Source: Chromatiales bacterium (GTDB taxonomy: Bacteria; Pseudomonadota; Gammaproteobacteria; JACCYU01). From it: 6,135 bases of DNA. Numbering within the stretch: position 1 is the stretch's first letter; each line of letters begins with the position of its first letter. The DNA lies in assembly GCA_031177845.1 (NCBI GenBank), contig JAPSGG010000107.1:1-6135 (forward strand). The letters run 5' to 3'. Below, piece after piece: positions 1 to 6,135 of the stretch. Made by a program: the position numbers and the translations under genes. The notes under the pieces were generated by a model that was given only the letters and a program-made list of their open reading frames with translations, searched no databases and was not told the DNA's origin.

Positions 1-1105
1 GATACTGAACAGTCTCGGACGCTTCGCCGTGCCGGCCTTCACGCCGGTGTTTCTGAACCTGTCCTTGATCGCAGCAACGCTGTGGATTGCACCGTGGTTC
101 GCAGAACCCATTACCGCGCTGGCCTGGGGCGTATTCATCGCCGGCGCCGTACAACTAGCGTTTCAGGTCCCATTCTTATACAAGCTGAACCTCCTGCCGC
201 GGCCTAGGCTCAGGCGCGCGCACGAAGGTGTGCGGCGCATCATGCGGTTGATGCTGCCGGCCCTCTTCGGCTCCTCGGTCGTGCAGATCAACGTATTATT
301 CAATACCTTGATTGCATCTTTTCTCGTCGTGGGTAGCATCAGCTGGTTGTACGCCTCGGATCGCTTCGTGGAATTACCGCTGGCGCTGCTGGGGGTGGCG
401 ACCGGGACCGTGATTCTGCCGCGGCTGTCGCAGCAGCATGCGCGGCGGTCGGAACGGGACTTCAGCCAGACGATAGATTGGGCGCTGCGAATGTCTGTCC
501 TGGTCGCGATACCGGCGACGCTGGCGCTCATAGCGTTGGCCGGACCCATCCTCACCACGCTCATTCAGTACCATGAATTCACCATCTGGGACACGCGCAT
601 GTCGGCGATGAGCCTGATAGCATACGGATCGGGTCTGCCCGCCTTTGTCTTTGTGAAGGTGTTGGCGCCCGGTTTCTACGCGCGTCAGGATACAGTCACG
701 CCGGTGCGCATCGGCATCATCGCCGTGCTGACCAATATGGTGCTCAACGTCATCATCGTGGCCCCCTGGGCATATTTTGGCGTTCCCGGGCCGCACGCCG
801 GCCTGGCCATGGGCACTACGCTATCTGCTTACCTTAATGCCGGTTTGTTGTATCGCAAGCTGCGCCACGATGATGTCTATCGCCCGCAGGCGCGTTGGCG
901 CGGGCTCACGTTCAAGGTGATCGCGGCTGCGTTCATCATGGGTGCTGCGCTGTTTGCATTTTCGCCCGCCCTGTCGCAATGGAGCGATTGGCACGCCTTC
1001 CAGCGTGCGTTGAACCTGGCCGGTCTCATCACGTTGGGCTCGATCACGTATTTGCTGGCCTTACTGGCGCTGGGCGTAAGACCCCGACACTTTGCCGCGG
1101 GTTGA
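1..1105 (+). CDS. murJ: Lipid II flippase MurJ, 5'-truncated by window edge
   Basis: This is the C-terminal part of MurJ (MviN), an inner-membrane protein of the MOP superfamily that flips lipid II across the cytoplasmic membrane for peptidoglycan synthesis. The reading frame is open from base 2, giving 367 codons and a TGA at 1103-1105. The family is usually about 510 residues, so roughly the first 150 lie outside the window. The GTG at base 29 is internal and not the start: the codons before it (ILNSLGRFA) already match the family. Visible hallmarks are LYASDRFVELPLALLGVATG, whose Arg (362-364) and Glu (371-373) match the functionally important R270 and E273 of E. coli MurJ, and VKVLAPGFYARQDTVTPVRI near 653-712. 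Hydrophobic segments alternate through to the C terminus. The other essential arginines of the N-terminal half cannot be checked here. No frameshift or odd codon use was seen. Confidence 0.96.
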   Translation, partial: ILNSLGRFAVPAFTPVFLNLSLIAATLWIAPWFAEPITALAWGVFIAGAVQLAFQVPFLYKLNLLPRPRLRRAHEGVRRIMRLMLPALFGSSVVQINVLFNTLIASFLVVGSISWLYASDRFVELPLALLGVATGTVILPRLSQQHARRSERDFSQTIDWALRMSVLVAIPATLALIALAGPILTTLIQYHEFTIWDTRMSAMSLIAYGSGLPAFVFVKVLAPGFYARQDTVTPVRIGIIAVLTNMVLNVIIVAPWAYFGVPGPHAGLAMGTTLSAYLNAGLLYRKLRHDDVYRPQARWRGLTFKVIAAAFIMGAALFAFSPALSQWSDWHAFQRALNLAGLITLGSITYLLALLALGVRPRHFAAG

Positions 1106-1120
1106 CCATATGTCCACCCC

Positions 1121-2065
1121 ATGGAACTGATCCGAGGCATCCATAATCTGCGCCCGGCGCATCGTGGCTGTGTCGCCACCATCGGCAATTTCGACGGCGT
1201 ACATCTGGGCCATCAGGCCGTGCTGCGGCAGCTCGCCGAGAAGGCAGCCGAACTGGATCGGCCATCGGTGGTGATCATCTTCGAGCCCTCGCCACAAGAA
1301 TTTTTTGGCGGTGCCGCGGCGCCGTCGCGGTTGATGCGGTTCCGGGAAAAGATGCTTGCACTGCGACGGTTCTCGGTCGATCGTGTGCTGTGCCTGCGAT
1401 TTAACGCAGGGCTTGCCGGCATGTCGGCGCAGGAATTCATTGATCGTATACTTGTCGCGGGGCTTGCGGTGCGCTATCTCGTGGTGGGTGATGATTTTCG
1501 CTTTGGCAAGAATCGGGAAGGAAACTTCCAGATGTTGCAGCGCGGCGGCCTTGCACATGGGTTCCAGGTCGTGAATATGCAAACCTTTCAGGCTGACGGC
1601 CAACGCGTGAGCAGCACGCGCATCCGCGACGCGCTGCAGCGTGGCGATCTGGGCACCGCAGAAAAGCTGCTCGGCCGGCCCTATCATATTTGCGGCCGGG
1701 TGAGGCGGGGCGATACGCGCGGCCGCACCCTCGGCTATCCTACTGCGAACCTCGCGCTGGACTGGCCGTTACCTCCAATCAAAGGGATCTTCGCCGTGGA
1801 GGTATTCGGGCTCGAGGAGGAGACACTAACGGGCGTTGCCAGCATTGGCAATCGGCCAACGGTCAATGGCGCCGATTATCGGCTAGAGGTGTACTTGTTC
1901 GATTTCGAACGGGATATCTACGGACGATACCTACAGGTGAATCTACTATACAAGATCAGAGACGAGGCACGTTTTAATTCGCTGGAGGAACTTAAGCGAC
2001 AGATCGCGCTTGATGTGGAGGCCGCTAGGGAATACTTCCGTGATCGCCAGCAGGGCGTATGCTGA
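1121..2065 (+). CDS. ribF: Bifunctional riboflavin kinase / FAD synthetase RibF
   Basis: RibF makes FMN from riboflavin and ATP, then adenylylates FMN to FAD, in the cytoplasm. The product is 314 residues, close to the 313 of E. coli RibF. The N-terminal FAD-synthetase (nucleotidyltransferase) domain has GNFDGVHLGH at residues 22-31, VVGDDFRFG at 121-129 and SSTRIR at 164-169. The C-terminal riboflavin kinase domain starts near residue 188 and has GYPTAN at 205-210, SIGNRPTVNG at 241-250 and LEVYLFDF at 255-262, whose Glu256 is the expected catalytic residue. The ATG at 1121 gives the normal family N terminus (MELIRGIHNL). No clear Shine-Dalgarno sequence precedes it. The start lies only 15 bases after the murJ stop, so expression is probably coupled to murJ. 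All key motifs are present, so the enzyme looks intact and bifunctional. Confidence 0.97.
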   Translation: MELIRGIHNLRPAHRGCVATIGNFDGVHLGHQAVLRQLAEKAAELDRPSVVIIFEPSPQEFFGGAAAPSRLMRFREKMLALRRFSVDRVLCLRFNAGLAGMSAQEFIDRILVAGLAVRYLVVGDDFRFGKNREGNFQMLQRGGLAHGFQVVNMQTFQADGQRVSSTRIRDALQRGDLGTAEKLLGRPYHICGRVRRGDTRGRTLGYPTANLALDWPLPPIKGIFAVEVFGLEEETLTGVASIGNRPTVNGADYRLEVYLFDFERDIYGRYLQVNLLYKIRDEARFNSLEELKRQIALDVEAAREYFRDRQQGVC

Positions 2066-2081
2066 CTTGCACTGAACCTCA

Positions 2082-2116
2082 GGCCGCGAACCGAATAAAC
2101 CGCGGCCGTTTACGGC
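2082..2116 (+). other. Competing stem-loops in the ribF-ileS spacer
   Basis: The 64-base gap between ribF and ileS holds a perfect 7-bp GC stem (GGCCGCG at 2082-2088 with CGCGGCC at 2101-2107, 12-base loop). A smaller stem, GCCG at 2105-2108 with CGGC at 2113-2116 (TTTA loop), shares bases with it, so the two cannot form together. A third possible pairing, 2087-2093 with 2113-2120, has one bulged base. The larger stem is followed only by GTTTA, too few T residues for a normal intrinsic terminator. It could be a weak attenuator or an RNA-processing site, or just a product of GC-rich sequence. Its function is unknown. Confidence 0.35.
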
Positions 2117-2129
2117 TTCGAACAAACCG

Positions 2130-4949
2130 ATGACCGATTACAAGGATACCCTCAATCTGCCCAAGACCGATTTTCCGATGCGCGGCAATCTGGCACAGAG
2201 GGAACCGGAAATGCTCAAGGCCTGGGAGCAGGCGGGACTATACGCGAAGATCCGCAAGCTTCGCGCCGGCGGACCTAGATTCATCCTGCACGATGGACCG
2301 CCCTACGCAAACGGTGATATTCATATCGGTCATGCCGTGAACAAGATCCTCAAGGACATCATCGTCAAGAGCAAGACATTAAGCGGCTTCGATGCGCCGT
2401 ACGTACCGGGATGGGATTGTCACGGCCTGCCAATCGAGCTGCAGGTCGAAAAGAAGACTGGCAAGGCCGGCATCAAGATCGATGACAAGGCCTTCCGTAC
2501 GGCCTGCCGCAAGTTCGCCGCTGCACAGGTGGACGGGCAGCGGCGAGACTTCATCCGCCTGGGCGTGTTTGGCGCGTGGGACGAGGCTTACCTCACTATG
2601 GACTACCGTTTCGAGGCGAACATCGTGCGCGCACTGGGCAGGGTTATCGCGCGCGGTCATGTGTTCAAGGACTTCAAGCCAGTGCACTGGTGTGTGGACT
2701 GCGGTTCGGCCCTGGCCGAGGCTGAGGTCGAATACGAGGACAGAACTTCCCCCGCTATCGACGTACGCTTTCGAGTCGCGGACGAGGCGACATTTCTGGA
2801 GAAGTGGACTCTCACGGAACGAGGACGCGGACCTATTTCGGTCGTGATCTGGACGACCACGCCCTGGACATTGCCCGCCAATCAGGCCGTGGCATTACAC
2901 CCAGATCTGACTTACGTGCTCGTACAGATGCAGGAAGAGCGCCTAGTACTGGCGGAGGCGCTGCTGCAAGAGGCCTTTGCGCGTTTCGGCAAGGCACCGG
3001 GCCCGGTGCTGGGTCGCTGTCAGGGGAAGCCCTTGGAGCATCTGCTGTTACAACACCCGTTCTACGGCCGGCAGGTGCCGATCATCCTGGGCGAGCACGT
3101 CACCATCGAGAGCGGCACGGGTGCGGTGCATACGGCGCCAGGCCACGGCCAGGAAGACTATGCCATCGGGCGGCGCTATGGTTTGGCCGTGGACAACCCC
3201 GTCGGCGGCGACGGCCGTTTTCTTCCGGGCACTGCACTGTTCGCGGGCGAACCCGTCGATCAAGCCAACGAGCATATTCTTGAAGTACTGGAGGCGCACG
3301 GCACACTGCTGCATCGCGCGACGCTTACACACAGCTATCCGCACTGCTGGCGCCATAAGACGCCCATCATCTTCCGCGCCACGCCGCAGTGGTTCATCGG
3401 GATGGAGCGGGAGAACCTGTGCGGTGAAGCGCTTGCGGCTATCCAGGAGGTGAACTGGATGCCCAGCTGGGGTCAGGCGCGCATTGAGGGCATGGTTCGA
3501 AACCGTCCGGACTGGTGTATCTCGCGCCAGCGCAAGTGGGGCGTTCCCATCACCTTGTTCACGCACCGGGAGACCGGCGAACTGCACCCGGACACCCTCA
3601 ATCTGATCGAGGCTGCGGCACGACGAATCGAGGTGGGCGGCATCGACGCCTGGTTCGAACTCGATCCAGCCGATGTGCTGGGCGATGGGCATACGGAATA
3701 CGATAAGGTGACCGATATTCTGGACGTGTGGTTCGACTCCGGCGTTACACACTGGTGTGTGCTGCAACGGCGCACGGACCTCGGTTTTCCGGCAGATTTG
3801 TACCTGGAGGGATCGGATCAGCATCGCGGCTGGTTTCAATCCTCGCTGCTGACGTCCGTGGCGATGCACGGCGTCGCACCATACCGGCAGGTATTGACCC
3901 ACGGCTTTACGGTCGATGCCCAAGGACAGAAGATGTCGAAGTCGCGCGGCAACGTGGTGGCGCCTCAGACCGTCATGAAGACCTTAGGCGCGGATATCCT
4001 GCGACTGTGGGTAGCGGCGACTGACTACAGCGGTGAGATGGCAGTCTCCGATGAAATCCTCAAGCGCATGGCCGATGCGTACCGGCGCATCCGCAACACC
4101 GCGCGTTTTCTGCTCGCCAATCTGCACGACTTTGATCCCGCGCTCAATCGAGTGTCGCCAGATCGAATGCTGGCGTTGGATCGCTGGGCGGTGGATCAGG
4201 CGCTATTGCTGCAGCAGCAGATTACACAGGCGTATCAGGACTACAGCTTTCATTTGATCTATCAACGGGTGCACCGCTTCTGCTCAGTTGAGATGGGCGG
4301 CTTCTATCTCGACATCATCAAGGATCGCCAGTATACGGCCCAAACCAATAGCCTCATCCGGCGATCCGCGCAGACGGCAATGTACCACATCGTCGAGGCG
4401 CTGGTGCGGTGGTTGGCACCTATCTTAAGCTTCACCACCGATGAGATCTGGAAGGCCATCCCGGGCGAACGCACCGAGTCCGTATTCCTGAATACATGGT
4501 ACGAAGATCTGTTTGGCTTGGACGAACGCGCGGCATTTAGTCGCGCGGAATGGACGAGATTGATTGAGATCCGCTATGCGGTGGCCAAACAGCTGGAAGT
4601 TTTGCGTAATGCCGGCGAGATCGGCGCATCGCTGGACGCGGACGTGACGATCTATTGCGGCGAATCGGTCCTTGAACTGCTTTCACGCCTAGAGGATGAG
4701 CTACGCTTCCTGTTGATCACTTCGTACGCCCGCGCATTGCCACTCAATCAGCGCCCCGATAATGCGGCGGGAGCGGTGCTTTCCGGCGGCGTGACGGTGT
4801 ATATCAAAGCGGCCGCCGTGAATTCTCCCAAGTGCGTGCGCTGCTGGCATCGCCGCGAGGATCTCGGGGAACACCCGGAGCATCCGGAGCTTTGCAGCCG
4901 CTGCGTTAGCAACGTCGCAGGCACTGGAGAAACGCGCAAGTACGCATGA
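2130..4949 (+). CDS. ileS: Isoleucyl-tRNA synthetase (zinc-containing bacterial type)
   Basis: IleRS charges tRNA-Ile with isoleucine using ATP and hydrolyses mischarged valine. It is a cytoplasmic class Ia synthetase of 939 residues, the normal size for proteobacteria. In order: DGPPYANG at 55-62 leading into the HIGH signature (HIGH, 65-68); the CP1 editing domain with [11 protein letters not shown] at 241-251 and [11 protein letters not shown] at 334-344, where T242, H334 and D343 match the editing residues of the E. coli enzyme; [12 protein letters not shown] from residue 558; KMSKS at 601-605; a helical anticodon-binding domain; and a C-terminal zinc site formed by C902, C905, C922 and C925. 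The ATG at 2130 gives the family N terminus ([20 protein letters not shown]). No strong ribosome binding site is visible before it. The N-terminal DYKD resembles a FLAG tag by chance; the E. coli protein starts similarly. All catalytic, editing and metal-binding residues are present. Confidence 0.98.
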   Translation: MTDYKDTLNLPKTDFPMRGNLAQREPEMLKAWEQAGLYAKIRKLRAGGPRFILHDGPPYANGDIHIGHAVNKILKDIIVKSKTLSGFDAPYVPGWDCHGLPIELQVEKKTGKAGIKIDDKAFRTACRKFAAAQVDGQRRDFIRLGVFGAWDEAYLTMDYRFEANIVRALGRVIARGHVFKDFKPVHWCVDCGSALAEAEVEYEDRTSPAIDVRFRVADEATFLEKWTLTERGRGPISVVIWTTTPWTLPANQAVALHPDLTYVLVQMQEERLVLAEALLQEAFARFGKAPGPVLGRCQGKPLEHLLLQHPFYGRQVPIILGEHVTIESGTGAVHTAPGHGQEDYAIGRRYGLAVDNPVGGDGRFLPGTALFAGEPVDQANEHILEVLEAHGTLLHRATLTHSYPHCWRHKTPIIFRATPQWFIGMERENLCGEALAAIQEVNWMPSWGQARIEGMVRNRPDWCISRQRKWGVPITLFTHRETGELHPDTLNLIEAAARRIEVGGIDAWFELDPADVLGDGHTEYDKVTDILDVWFDSGVTHWCVLQRRTDLGFPADLYLEGSDQHRGWFQSSLLTSVAMHGVAPYRQVLTHGFTVDAQGQKMSKSRGNVVAPQTVMKTLGADILRLWVAATDYSGEMAVSDEILKRMADAYRRIRNTARFLLANLHDFDPALNRVSPDRMLALDRWAVDQALLLQQQITQAYQDYSFHLIYQRVHRFCSVEMGGFYLDIIKDRQYTAQTNSLIRRSAQTAMYHIVEALVRWLAPILSFTTDEIWKAIPGERTESVFLNTWYEDLFGLDERAAFSRAEWTRLIEIRYAVAKQLEVLRNAGEIGASLDADVTIYCGESVLELLSRLEDELRFLLITSYARALPLNQRPDNAAGAVLSGGVTVYIKAAAVNSPKCVRCWHRREDLGEHPEHPELCSRCVSNVAGTGETRKYA

Positions 4950-5020
4950 ACGCTGGCACGTCGACCATTCCCCCATCACCTCATCTGGCAAGGCAGAGTC
5001 CCCTTTCACCGCCTTTGCGG

Positions 5021-5066
5021 AATTCCCTCCTACCCCTCTTTCATAGAGAGAGGTCATGCGGGAATT
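5021..5066. repeat. Nested inverted repeat (long hairpin) between ileS and lspA
   Basis: An outer stem pairs AATTCCC (5021-5027) with GGGAATT (5060-5066). Inside it, CCTCTTTC (5035-5042) pairs with GAGAGAGG (5046-5053), with one G-U pair and a 3-base loop. The outer arms are also flanked by near-direct copies, TGCGGAATT at 5016-5024 and TGCGGGAATT at 5057-5066. The pyrimidine-rich left side (from about 4970) resembles the CCCCTC-type intergenic palindromes common in gammaproteobacteria, so a small dispersed repeat is likely. No T tract follows, so it is not an obvious terminator. It might affect RNA stability or folding between the two genes. Whether it recurs elsewhere in the genome cannot be judged here. 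Confidence 0.5.
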
Positions 5067-5086
5067 TGCGTATTCTGCTGATACTT

Positions 5087-5090
5087 AGGT
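5087..5090 (+). promoter_or_regulatory. Probable ribosome binding site of lspA
   Basis: AGGT lies 8 bases before the ATG at 5099 and supports that start over the in-frame ATG at 4946, which would add 51 residues unlike any LspA N terminus. Confidence 0.5.
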
Positions 5091-5098
5091 GCGTACTC

Positions 5099-5569
5099 AT
5101 GCTCAAGTGGCTCTGGCTCTCTGCTGCCGTCATCCTCCTGGATCAGATCACCAAGTTGATGGCGAGCGCCTGGCTGGAAGAGTACGTGCAGTATCCGGTG
5201 CTGTCCTGGTTCAATCTTGCACTCACACATAACACCGGCGCCGCTTTCAGCTTTTTGAGCGACGCCGCCGGCTGGCAGCGCTGGTTTTTCATCGTTCTGT
5301 CCATTGTGGTAAGCGCTTTTATCTTGGTCTGGCTGAAGCGCTTGAGGCCGGGCGAGCATTGGACCGCAGCCGCGCTCGCGCTGATCCTGGGCGGTGCAAT
5401 TGGCAATCTGATCGACCGGATCGCCTACGGCCACGTGATAGATTTCATCCAGTGGCATTATCAGCAGTTCTACTGGCCGACCTTCAACATCGCCGATTCG
5501 GCGATATCAGTCGGGGCTGCCATACTAATCATCAACAGCCTATTCTTTCAAAAGCGCGAATCTGGGTGA
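5099..5569 (+). CDS. lspA: Lipoprotein signal peptidase LspA (signal peptidase II)
   Basis: LspA is an inner-membrane aspartyl protease that removes the signal peptide from prolipoproteins after Lgt adds diacylglycerol. From the ATG at 5099 the product is 156 residues (E. coli has 164) and begins MLKWLWLSAAVILLDQITK. Conserved features are D15 in the first membrane helix, NTGAAFSF at 45-52, GGAIGNLIDR at 98-107, VIDFI at 113-117 and FNIADSAI at 129-136. By comparison with the P. aeruginosa structure the active-site pair should be D115 and D133; D106 is also invariant in the family. Four hydrophobic helices can be seen. The frame stays open upstream to an ATG at 4946 that overlaps the ileS stop, but those 51 codons (rich in Pro, Ser and Arg) run through a repeat and look non-coding, so 5099 is preferred. 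The gene follows ileS on the same strand, as in many gammaproteobacteria. Confidence 0.96.
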   Translation: MLKWLWLSAAVILLDQITKLMASAWLEEYVQYPVLSWFNLALTHNTGAAFSFLSDAAGWQRWFFIVLSIVVSAFILVWLKRLRPGEHWTAAALALILGGAIGNLIDRIAYGHVIDFIQWHYQQFYWPTFNIADSAISVGAAILIINSLFFQKRESG

Positions 5570-5685
5570 CGCTGAGCGCACTGCGCGGCGTAGCGCCTGA
5601 TCGACGCCCAGAAGTGAGTTTATGCTGCGTTACTGAACAAGGCGACGCATCCTCTTCCCTAGTTTCAGGCTCGGCGTGGGGGACC
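5570..5685. other. Spacer after lspA with no recognised content
   Basis: These 116 bases have no convincing gene in any frame, no clear terminator and no recognisable repeat. The frame of the downstream transporter remnant is open through here and on into lspA, but its translation shows no likeness to an Nramp protein. fkpB, the usual next gene, is not present. Confidence 0.5.
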
Positions 5686-6029
5686 CTTCACGCGGATGTC
5701 GCACCAGGAGCCCTGGGGCCGCTGCGCGACAGCGCATGGTGGTCGGAGGGGAAAGTGTACGCCGCAGTCGTTTGGGCCGAGGTCATGTTCGGCTCGGCGA
5801 TCCTGCTGTCCGGGATGAGTCAACCACTCGTGCTACTCGTGATCTCGGCAGCGCTCAACGGCCTCGTGATGTTCATCTACAGCGCGCTGCTTATCAAGCT
5901 GAACGCCGGCGTGCTGCCACGGACGATTGAGCTGCGCGGCTGTCGCCTAACGGTGATGTGGGGGCGGTCTTCTTCTTCGGCGGCTTCTCGCTGTTCACCC
6001 ACGTGGATCAGGGGAGGAGGCTGTTCGGT
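5686..6029 (+). pseudogene. C-terminal remnant of an Nramp-type divalent-metal transporter
   Basis: The frame starting around LHADV (5686) reads like the last two or three membrane helices of an Nramp (COG1914) metal-ion transporter. It has LRDSAWWSEGKVYAAVVWAE, then a first helix (about 5755-5814), SQPLVLLVISAALNGLVMFI with the helix ending YSALLIKLN (about 5818-5904), and a linker RTIELRGCRLTVMWG. At the G run 5960-5964 the likeness moves to the neighbouring frame, which continues AVFFFGGFSLFTHVDQ (5964-6011); one extra G would join the two. Only about 115 of the usual 400-450 residues remain. The DPGN and MPH metal-binding motifs of helices 1 and 6 are absent, and there is no plausible start codon upstream. 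The end is uncertain: after the shift no stop appears in that frame before the window edge. Family assignment is from memory of conserved patterns; another multi-helix transporter is possible. A sequencing error could explain the shift but not the missing 5' part. Confidence 0.6.
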
Positions 6030-6032
6030 AGC

Positions 6033-6049
6033 CGCCTCCGCCGGAGGCG
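6033..6049. repeat. Short GC palindrome
   Basis: CGCCTCC (6033-6039) and GGAGGCG (6043-6049) form a perfect 7-bp stem around a 3-base GCC loop. It lies just after the transporter remnant. There is no T tract on either side, so it does not look like a standard terminator, though it could be a transcript-end hairpin between convergent genes. Confidence 0.4.
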
Positions 6050-6065
6050 ACCTCCAGCGCGTAGA

Positions 6066-6135
6066 TCAGTAGACACAACCCGCCGGCGAGCTCTGCGCGG
6101 ACAGGAGGTAGAGCCCGAACACCAGCCGCCACGGC
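6066..6135 (-). other. Possible 3' end of a convergent minus-strand membrane-protein gene
   Basis: Reading leftward from the window edge, one minus-strand frame gives PWRLVFGLYLLSAQ followed by a stop at 6066-6068. The adjacent frame then gives GLCLLIYALEVASGG and runs on to a stop at 5995-5997. Both pieces are hydrophobic and helix-like, as if one membrane protein were split by a frameshift near 6090. With only about 70 bases visible this may be chance, and no family is recognised. Confidence 0.15.

Noticed and set aside
29..31. GTG as the murJ start codon
   Set aside because: The frame is open upstream to base 2 and those codons match MurJ, so the gene begins outside the window.
2067..2098. 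Promoter for ileS (TTGCAC with a downstream AT-rich GAATAA)
   Set aside because: The spacing is about 20 bases and the -10 match is weak; the evidence is too thin to call.
3048..3923. Minus-strand open frame of 291 codons inside ileS
   Set aside because: It lies wholly opposite well-conserved ileS coding sequence, its translation shows no recognisable domain, and long antisense frames are common in GC-rich genes.
5066..5085. Promoter for lspA (TATTCT at 5071-5076)
   Set aside because: No acceptable -35 element lies 16-18 bases upstream.
4946..5098. 51-residue N-terminal extension of LspA from the ATG overlapping the ileS stop
   Set aside because: The extension runs through an inverted repeat, is Pro/Ser/Arg-rich and unlike LspA, while the ATG at 5099 has a ribosome binding site and gives the family length. 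It is kept only as a finding.
5359..5569. Start of the transporter frame inside lspA
   Set aside because: That part of the frame is simply lspA read in another frame and shows no transporter likeness.
6101..6109. Perfect Shine-Dalgarno-like AGGAGGT on the plus strand
   Set aside because: No start codon follows at a suitable distance.

Overview
The window is GC-rich bacterial chromosomal DNA carrying a conserved plus-strand housekeeping cluster: murJ (5' end cut off by the window edge), ribF, ileS and lspA. The gene order and the protein details point to a gammaproteobacterium. The LspA loop around GWQRWFF and VWLKRL reads like the Pseudomonas protein, and IleRS is the zinc-containing bacterial type of about 940 residues. 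The genus cannot be named from the sequence alone.

Layout: murJ occupies 1-1105 and ribF starts 15 bases after it (1121-2065). A 64-base gap with small competing stem-loops follows, then ileS (2130-4949). Next is a 149-base gap holding a nested inverted repeat, then lspA (5099-5569). The four products are a lipid II flippase, a bifunctional FMN/FAD synthase, isoleucyl-tRNA synthetase and the lipoprotein signal peptidase. They do not form one pathway; they are an essential-gene cluster whose tight spacing and shared strand suggest co-transcription. murJ and lspA both serve the cell envelope, while ribF and ileS are core metabolism and translation.

Downstream of lspA the usual gammaproteobacterial continuation (fkpB, ispH) is not found. 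About 116 bases with no recognised content are followed by what looks like the last 110 or so residues of an Nramp-type (COG1914) divalent-metal transporter. It has no start, lacks most of the protein, and has an apparent one-base frameshift at a G run (5960-5964). This is most likely a gene remnant. The last 100 bases hold a short GC palindrome and a weak hint of a convergent minus-strand gene entering from the right edge.

I see no tRNA, rRNA, CRISPR array, intact mobile element or new multi-gene system here. The points worth a second look are the broken synteny and decayed transporter after lspA, and the structured spacers within the cluster.
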